36,803 nt of DNA from Deltaproteobacteria bacterium. Lineage in GTDB: Bacteria; Myxococcota; UBA727; VGSZ01. The DNA is taken from positions 1-36,803 of the forward strand of contig VGSZ01000018.1 of NCBI GenBank assembly GCA_016874845.1. The letters are read 5' to 3'. The notes beneath the pieces were generated by a model. It did not search any database. It was not told the origin of the DNA and saw nothing but the letters and a program-made list of their open reading frames with translations. Of this stretch, positions 31,484-36,803 are shown in pieces. Within the stretch, counting starts at the first letter, position 1; each line of letters opens with the position of its first letter. A program made the translations under genes and the position numbers.

Positions 31484-32356
31484 ATGGCCACCCTGCCCTC
31501 GTCGCCCACCGCCGCCACCCCGTCCGCCGCGTCTTTTAGCCCGCCGCTGGCGCTGGTGAAGGTCGGCGGCGAGGTCGTCGACGACGACAGCCACCGGCGG
31601 GGCCTGGCGCGGAACATCAGCGCGCTGGTAGCCGACGGCTTCGACGTCATCGTCGTGCACGGCGGCGGCCCGCAGGTGACGCGGCTGCAGGAGCGCCTCG
31701 GCCAGAAAGCGGTGAAGGTCGCCGGCCAGCGGGTGACCAGCGCCGACGACGTCTTTGCCGTCGTCGCGTCGCTGGCGGGCACGGTGAACGTCGCGCTGTG
31801 CGCGGCGCTGCAGCAGGCGGGCGTGCGGGCCTTTGGCTGCCACGGCGCGTCGGCGGCGCTGGTACGGACCACCCACCGCCCGCCGTTGGTCGTCGAGGGC
31901 CACGGGGTCGTCGACTACGGCGAGGTCGGCGACGTCACCGCCGTCGACGCGGCGCTCCTGCGCGGGCTGTGCCGGCTCGGCGTCGTGCCGGTGGTGGCGA
32001 CGCTCGGCATCGAGCCCGCGACCGGGCGGGTGCTCAACGTCAACGGCGACAGCGCGGCGGCGGCGGCGGCGGCAGCGACGCGGGCCGACCTGCTGCTGCT
32101 GGTCACCGCGGTGGGCGCCGTGCGCCGCGTCGTCGGCGACCCGGCTTCGCGCCTCGCCCGGCTCGACCGCGCCGAGGCCCGGGCCCTGATCGCGGCGGGC
32201 GTCATCGGCGGCGGCATGATCCCGAAGGTGCAGGAGGCCCTCGCCCTCCTCGACGGCGGCGTCGGCCGGGTCGCCATCCTCGACGCACACGACGACGACG
32301 CCTTCGCCTCCGTCGCCCGCGACGATGGCGCCCGCGGTACCGTGCTCGTGCCGTGA
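31484..32356 (+). CDS. argB: acetylglutamate kinase
   Basis: LVKVGGEVV, VIVVHGGGPQVTRLQERLG, VLNVNGDSAAAAAAAA, GGGMIPKVQEAL. Confidence 0.85.
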   Translation: MATLPSSPTAATPSAASFSPPLALVKVGGEVVDDDSHRRGLARNISALVADGFDVIVVHGGGPQVTRLQERLGQKAVKVAGQRVTSADDVFAVVASLAGTVNVALCAALQQAGVRAFGCHGASAALVRTTHRPPLVVEGHGVVDYGEVGDVTAVDAALLRGLCRLGVVPVVATLGIEPATGRVLNVNGDSAAAAAAAATRADLLLLVTAVGAVRRVVGDPASRLARLDRAEARALIAAGVIGGGMIPKVQEALALLDGGVGRVAILDAHDDDAFASVARDDGARGTVLVP

Positions 32357-34104
32357 CCCACGACGCCGACCAGCCCGCGACGACGCGACAGCATCGATCG
32401 CCGGAGCCCACCCGGCGCACGAGCCCGCGGGGCCTCGCGCTGGCGCTGGGCCTGACGTGGCTCGCGGTGGTCGTCGCGTACGCCGGCGCCCTCGACGGCG
32501 CGTTCGTCGCGTACGACGACCCGCTGTACGTCATCGGCAACGCGGTGGTGCAGCGCGGGCTCTCCGTCGACGGCATCCGGTGGGCCTTCGTCGACACGGC
32601 GAAGGCGTCGAACTGGCACCCGTTGACGTGGCTGTCGCACATGCTCGACGTCGAGCTGTACGGGCTCGAGCCCGCCGGACATCACCTGACCAGCGTCGTG
32701 CTCCATGCGTTCGTCGCGGCGCTGCTCGCGTGGCTGGGCGCGCGGGTGACGGGGTCTTTGGCGTGGGGTGCGCTCGGCAGCCTGATGTTCGCGCTGCATC
32801 CGCTGCGGGTCGAGTCGGTGGCGTGGGTCGCCGAGCGCAAGGATGTGCTCAGCGGCGTGTTCCTCGCGCTGACGCTGCTGGCGTGGCACGCCTACGTTAC
32901 CGCGGCGCCGGCTCCCCATGGCGGCGCCGCGCGCTGGACGCCACGACGGCGGTGGTACGCGGTGGCCCTCGCGAGCGCGGCGGCGGGCCTGATGGCCAAG
33001 GCAACCCTGGTGCCGCTGCCGCTGCTGCTGCTGCTCTTCGACCTTTGGCCGCTGCGGCGGCCGGCGGGGCCGGGGTTGCTCGTCGAGAAGCTGCCTTTCG
33101 TGGTGCTGTCGGCGGTCGTCGCCGTCGCCACGCTGCTGGCGCAGCGCGGGGCGATGTCGTCGACGGTGGCGCTGCCGCTGTCGGTGCGCGTCGACAACGC
33201 CGTCGTCTCGGTGGTGCGCTACGTCGGCAAGACGGTCTGGCCATCGGACCTCGCCGGTCACTACCGCTATCCCCTCGACGGCTGGCCCGTCGCCGTCGTC
33301 GTGGGCGCGCTGGCCATGATCGTGGCCGTCACCGCCGCTGCCGCGTGGTGGTGGCGTCGACGCCCCGGCGCCGCCGACGCGCGCGCGCCGGCGGCGCTGT
33401 GGGCATGGTTTTGCGTGGGCCTTGGGCCAGTGCTGGGCGTCGTCTATGTCGGCCACGCGTCGATGGCCGACCGCTATACGTACGTGCCACATGTGCTCGG
33501 CGCGCTGGTCGTCGCCGTCGTGGGCGCGCGGACACGGGCGGCGCCGGGCCGCGCGGCGCGCGGCGCGCTCATCGTCGTTGCGCTGGTGGTGCTGGCGTTC
33601 GCCGGGCTGACCGCGCGCCAGGTGCCGCGCTGGCGCGACACGCGGGCCGTCTTCGCCCGCGTCGTCGCCGTCGATCCGCGAAACGGCACCGGGTGGGCCG
33701 CGCTGGCGCAGGCGCTCCTGCAGGCCGGTACCGTCGACGAAGCCGAGGCCGCCGCGCGCCGCGCGGTGCAGATCGACATCGACGAGGAGCAGCTCGCCGT
33801 CGACCGCATGCGGCCAGACGCGCGGGCCCATCGGGTGCTGCTGGGCCAGATCCTCGCGGCCCGCGGCGACCACGCCGGCGCCATCGCCCAGTTCGTCGAA
33901 GCGCTGTCGTTCGACGCCGGCGACGCCGCGAGCCATGGCCTGCTGGCGCTGTCGCTGTTGCAGACGGGCGACGCTGCCCACGGTGTGAACGAGGCGCGGC
34001 TGGCCCTCGCCGACGCCGCCCTGCCCGCCGAGCTGCGCGCGGCGCTGACGGCGGCGCTGACGACGACGGATCGTCTGCCGAATGCGCCGTCGTCGTCGCG
34101 CTGA
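32353..34104 (+). CDS. TMTC-like multi-TM glycosyltransferase-type protein with TPR tail
   Basis: FVAYDDPLYVIGNAVVQRGLSVDGIRWAF...SNWHPLTWLSHMLDVELYGLEPAGHHLTSVVLHA; FALHPLRVESVAWVAERKDVLSG; C-terminal TPR-like helices; GTG start overlaps argB stop. Confidence 0.85.
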   Translation: MTHDADQPATTRQHRSPEPTRRTSPRGLALALGLTWLAVVVAYAGALDGAFVAYDDPLYVIGNAVVQRGLSVDGIRWAFVDTAKASNWHPLTWLSHMLDVELYGLEPAGHHLTSVVLHAFVAALLAWLGARVTGSLAWGALGSLMFALHPLRVESVAWVAERKDVLSGVFLALTLLAWHAYVTAAPAPHGGAARWTPRRRWYAVALASAAAGLMAKATLVPLPLLLLLFDLWPLRRPAGPGLLVEKLPFVVLSAVVAVATLLAQRGAMSSTVALPLSVRVDNAVVSVVRYVGKTVWPSDLAGHYRYPLDGWPVAVVVGALAMIVAVTAAAAWWWRRRPGAADARAPAALWAWFCVGLGPVLGVVYVGHASMADRYTYVPHVLGALVVAVVGARTRAAPGRAARGALIVVALVVLAFAGLTARQVPRWRDTRAVFARVVAVDPRNGTGWAALAQALLQAGTVDEAEAAARRAVQIDIDEEQLAVDRMRPDARAHRVLLGQILAARGDHAGAIAQFVEALSFDAGDAASHGLLALSLLQTGDAAHGVNEARLALADAALPAELRAALTAALTTTDRLPNAPSSSR

Positions 34105-34207
34105 GGGCGGGCGTGGGCGCGAGGGGGACGCGTCGTCGGCGTTCGTGCGGAGCGTTGCGCGGCGGGCGCGCTGCGTCTTGTCGGACCGGACGAGCGCGGC
34201 GGGCGCG

Positions 34208-34621
34208 CTACTTCTTGTCGGACCGGACGAGCTCGGGGCGCGTGGGCAGCAGGTGCTCCATCTTGCAGTGGCCCTCGAACATGACGCCGTGGTGGATCAC
34301 GAGGCTCGGCGTCTCGATGTCGCCATACAGCCGCGCCGGAGCGTGCAGCTCGACGACGCGCTTGGCTCGCACGTTGCCGCGCAGCGTGCCGTTGAGCACG
34401 AGGGCGCCGACGTTGACCGACGCCACCACCTCGGCGGTCTCGCTGACCAGCAGCACGTCGTCGGTGGCGATCTCGCCGGTGAACTTGCCGTCGATGCGCA
34501 CGCTGCCCGAGAACACCAGCTTGCCGTCAAACGACGCCTCGGCGCCCAACACCGTGTGCGGCGACCCCGCCGCCACTGCGTTGGTCGGAGCCTGACTCTC
34601 TTCCCTGCGCATCAACGCCAT
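34208..34621 (-). CDS. bactofilin family cytoskeletal protein
   Basis: GSVRIDGKFTGEIATDDVLLVSETAEVVASVNVGALVLNGTLRGNVRAKRVVELHAPARLYGDIETPSLVIHHGVMFEGHCKM. Confidence 0.93.
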   Translation of the reverse strand: MALMRREESQAPTNAVAAGSPHTVLGAEASFDGKLVFSGSVRIDGKFTGEIATDDVLLVSETAEVVASVNVGALVLNGTLRGNVRAKRVVELHAPARLYGDIETPSLVIHHGVMFEGHCKMEHLLPTRPELVRSDKK

Positions 34622-34767
34622 CGGCCTCTCCTTCGGATCCCGCTTCCCCGCGGGCGCTCGACGACCCTGACGTCGTCGGTGACGATGCCGCGAGGCTTGT
34701 CGCAGGAAGCGCGCGGCGACACAAGGGCGCGACGGCGCGACGGCACAAGGACCGCGCGCCAGCCCGC

Positions 34768-35694
34768 TCACGCCCCCAGGCGGGTGAGCAGCGAGTCGAG
34801 CTCGGCGAACGAGCTGAAGTGCACCGTCAGCTGTCCCTTCCCTGCCTTGTGCTTCATCTCGACCCGGGTGCCCAGCGCGCGCTGTAGGCGTTGGCGGACG
34901 TCGCGCTCGGCTTCGGTCTCACGCCCGGGATTTGTCTTGCGCGACCGCGGCGCCGACGGCTGGGCGGCGCGCTCGGTCTGGCGCACGCTCCACTGGCGCG
35001 CCACGACCTCGCGGCTGAGCTTCTCGATCTCGACAGCGTCGTCGAGAGCGAGCAGCGCCCGCGCGTGGCCCATCGTCAGCTCGCCGTTCAGCACCTGCTG
35101 CCGCACCGTCGAAGGCAGCTTCAGCAGTCGCAGCGAGTTGACGATGGTCGTGCGGTCCTTGCCCACCGCCTCGGCGATCTCCTGATGGCTGTAGCCCATG
35201 CCCTCGTGCAGCCGGTGGAACGCCTCGGCCTCTTCGATGGGGTTCAGGTCTTCGCGCTGCAGGTTCTCGACCAGCGCCAGCGTCAGCGTGTCGCTGGGGG
35301 CGGCGTCGCTGATCACGACGGGCACCGCCTTCAGCCCCGCCTTCTGCGCCGCTCGCCAGCGGCGCTCACCGGCGATGATCTCGTACTGCTGCGGCCCCAG
35401 CGTCGGCGGCGGCGAGCTTCCAGCCGAAGGGACCGTCGCGGGCTGCAGCGGACGCTTGCGCACGACGATGGGTTGGATGATGCCGTGGGCGCGGATGCTC
35501 GCCGCGAGCTCCGACAACGCGACATCGTCGAAGTGCTGCCGCGGCTGACCATCGCCCGGCAGGATCTGCTCGACGGACAGCTGCATGGCCCCGCGCGCGC
35601 TGACGGGCTCGTCGGGCGACCCCGCCGGCTTCGGCGGGATCAACGCCGAGAGCCCCCGACCCAATCCCCGACGCTTGTCGTTGCTCGCTTCCAT
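34768..35694 (-). CDS. parB: chromosome partitioning protein ParB
   Basis: KRRGLGRGLSALIP; QPRQHFDD..LSELAASIRAHGIIQPIVVR; YEIIAGERRWRAAQKAGL; helix-turn-helix region GYSHQEIAEAVGKDRTTIVNSLRLLKLP. Confidence 0.96.
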   Translation of the reverse strand: MEASNDKRRGLGRGLSALIPPKPAGSPDEPVSARGAMQLSVEQILPGDGQPRQHFDDVALSELAASIRAHGIIQPIVVRKRPLQPATVPSAGSSPPPTLGPQQYEIIAGERRWRAAQKAGLKAVPVVISDAAPSDTLTLALVENLQREDLNPIEEAEAFHRLHEGMGYSHQEIAEAVGKDRTTIVNSLRLLKLPSTVRQQVLNGELTMGHARALLALDDAVEIEKLSREVVARQWSVRQTERAAQPSAPRSRKTNPGRETEAERDVRQRLQRALGTRVEMKHKAGKGQLTVHFSSFAELDSLLTRLGA

Positions 35695-35752
35695 CGCTGG
35701 TCTCCCGGATCGTGGTCTTCGCTGTGCGGGCGTGGTGCGCAGGTCGCCGTCG

Positions 35753-36604
35753 TCAGCCGGCGGGGCTGCGGGCCGCGATGGTGGTGGTCGCGGTGGTGGT
35801 GGTCGCGGTGGTGGTGGTCGCGGTCGCCCCCGGCAGCGACCACTGGCGGGCGACCTCGGCGGCGAGGGCTACGTAGGCCTGGACCCCGCGCGAGCTGGCG
35901 TCGTACAGCAGACCGGGCTTCCCGTGGGACGGTGCCTCGGACAGCCGCACGTTTCGTGGGATCACGGTCTCGCAGACCTTGCCCGGCATGTGCTGCCGGA
36001 CCTCCTCCACGACCTGGTGCGACAGGTTGTTGCGGGCGTCAAACATGGTCAGGAGGACGCCGTCGAGGGTCAGGCGCTCGTTCAGCGACCCCTGCACCAG
36101 CTCGATGGTCTTCAAGAGGTGCGACAAGCCCTCGAGCGCGTAGTACTCGCACTGCAGCGGAATCAGGACGCCGTCGGCGGCGGTCAAGGCGTTTAGCGTC
36201 AACAGACCCAGCGACGGTGGGCAGTCGAGCAGGATGACGTCGAAGCGGTCGGCGATTCGACCCAGGGAGCGCTTCAGCCGCGTCTCGCGGGCCATTTCGC
36301 TCACCAGCTCGATCTCGGCGCCGGTGAGGTGCGTGTTCGACGGCGCCAGCTGCAGACTTTCAACTTCGGTGGGCTGCAGGATCTCGTCGAACCCGGCCTG
36401 GCCGAGCAGCACGTGGTAGAGCGTCCTGGCCTCGGCGGGAGCAAAGAAACCCAACCCGCTGCCGGCGTTGCCCTGCGGATCCATGTCGACCAACAAGACC
36501 CGGTTCTTCTGCGCTGCCAACGACGCCGCCAAATTCACCGACGTCGTTGTCTTGCCGACCCCGCCCTTCTGGTTGGCGACAGCAACGATTCGTGCGCGGG
36601 CCAA
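35753..36604 (-). CDS. parA: chromosome partitioning ATPase ParA/Soj
   Basis: ARIVAVANQKGGVGKTTTSVNLAASLA; DMDPQGNAGSGLG; LLDCPPSLGLLTLNAL; probable TTG start 36604 preceded by GGAGGT. Confidence 0.96.
   Translation of the reverse strand: MARARIVAVANQKGGVGKTTTSVNLAASLAAQKNRVLLVDMDPQGNAGSGLGFFAPAEARTLYHVLLGQAGFDEILQPTEVESLQLAPSNTHLTGAEIELVSEMARETRLKRSLGRIADRFDVILLDCPPSLGLLTLNALTAADGVLIPLQCEYYALEGLSHLLKTIELVQGSLNERLTLDGVLLTMFDARNNLSHQVVEEVRQHMPGKVCETVIPRNVRLSEAPSHGKPGLLYDASSRGVQAYVALAAEVARQWSLPGATATTTTATTTTATTTIAARSPAG
35772..35826. repeat. 15-nt tandem repeat gtcgcggtggtggtg, ~3 copies
   Basis: Read directly; encodes ATTTT-type repeats at the ParA C-terminus. Confidence 0.85.
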
Positions 36605-36745
36605 GGGACCTCCGACCACCGTGGAACCAGCGACGAGGGACGAACCCCGGCAGCATGAGAAACCGTGGTGACCGGTCTCTCTCACGTGGGCGAGTGACAT
36701 CTCACGACGCGCTGGGTGCGGTCAACCGATTTTTCGTGTCACGTG

Positions 36746-36803
36746 TCTGCGGGGTGTCTGCGGGGGTATCTGCGGGGGTGCCTGCGGGGGTGTCTGCGGG
36801 GGT
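36746..36803. repeat. 12-bp tandem repeat (tctgcgggggtg-like), 5 units, cut by window end
   Basis: tctgcggggtg tctgcgggggta tctgcgggggtg cctgcgggggtg tctgcgggggt. Confidence 0.93.

Overview
This is a GC-rich bacterial chromosomal segment. Gene style (Ser/Thr kinase, DUF7151-like beta-helix lipoprotein, bactofilin next to parAB) suggests Myxococcota or a related lineage; that is inference only. No rRNA, convincing tRNA, CRISPR array or intact transposase was seen. Intact housekeeping genes: rhodanese-like lipoprotein, lipB, a PASTA-less Ser/Thr kinase, a PEGA-like protein, moaA, an FmdB-type zinc ribbon, lon, clpX, gshA, an EI24/CysZ-like gene overlapping gshB, a hemolysin III protein, argB, a TMTC-like TPR protein, bactofilin, parB and parA (the right end is probably origin-proximal). 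The most unusual part is a stretch of about 7 kb between clpX and position ~22.1 kb. It reads as a gene graveyard: sulfite dehydrogenase sorA/sorB-like, recC-like, a McrB-type AAA plus DUF2357 nuclease pair, and an EF-hand-like protein, all broken by in-frame stops, frameshifts and internal deletion but still recognisable. A second decay patch (28.1-30.4 kb) holds a UXS-type sugar-nucleotide decarboxylase pseudogene whose catalytic Tyr is also lost, and it lies between two inverted copies of a ~22-bp repeat. Other notable features are many short tandem repeats encoding low-complexity tails or linkers in otherwise conserved proteins, a hairpin-dense noncoding block at 26.8-27.3 kb, and a 12-bp repeat array running off the right end. 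I did not find a system I can confidently call new. The decayed McrB/DUF2357 locus, the inverted-repeat-flanked unit and the hairpin block are the best candidates for follow-up.
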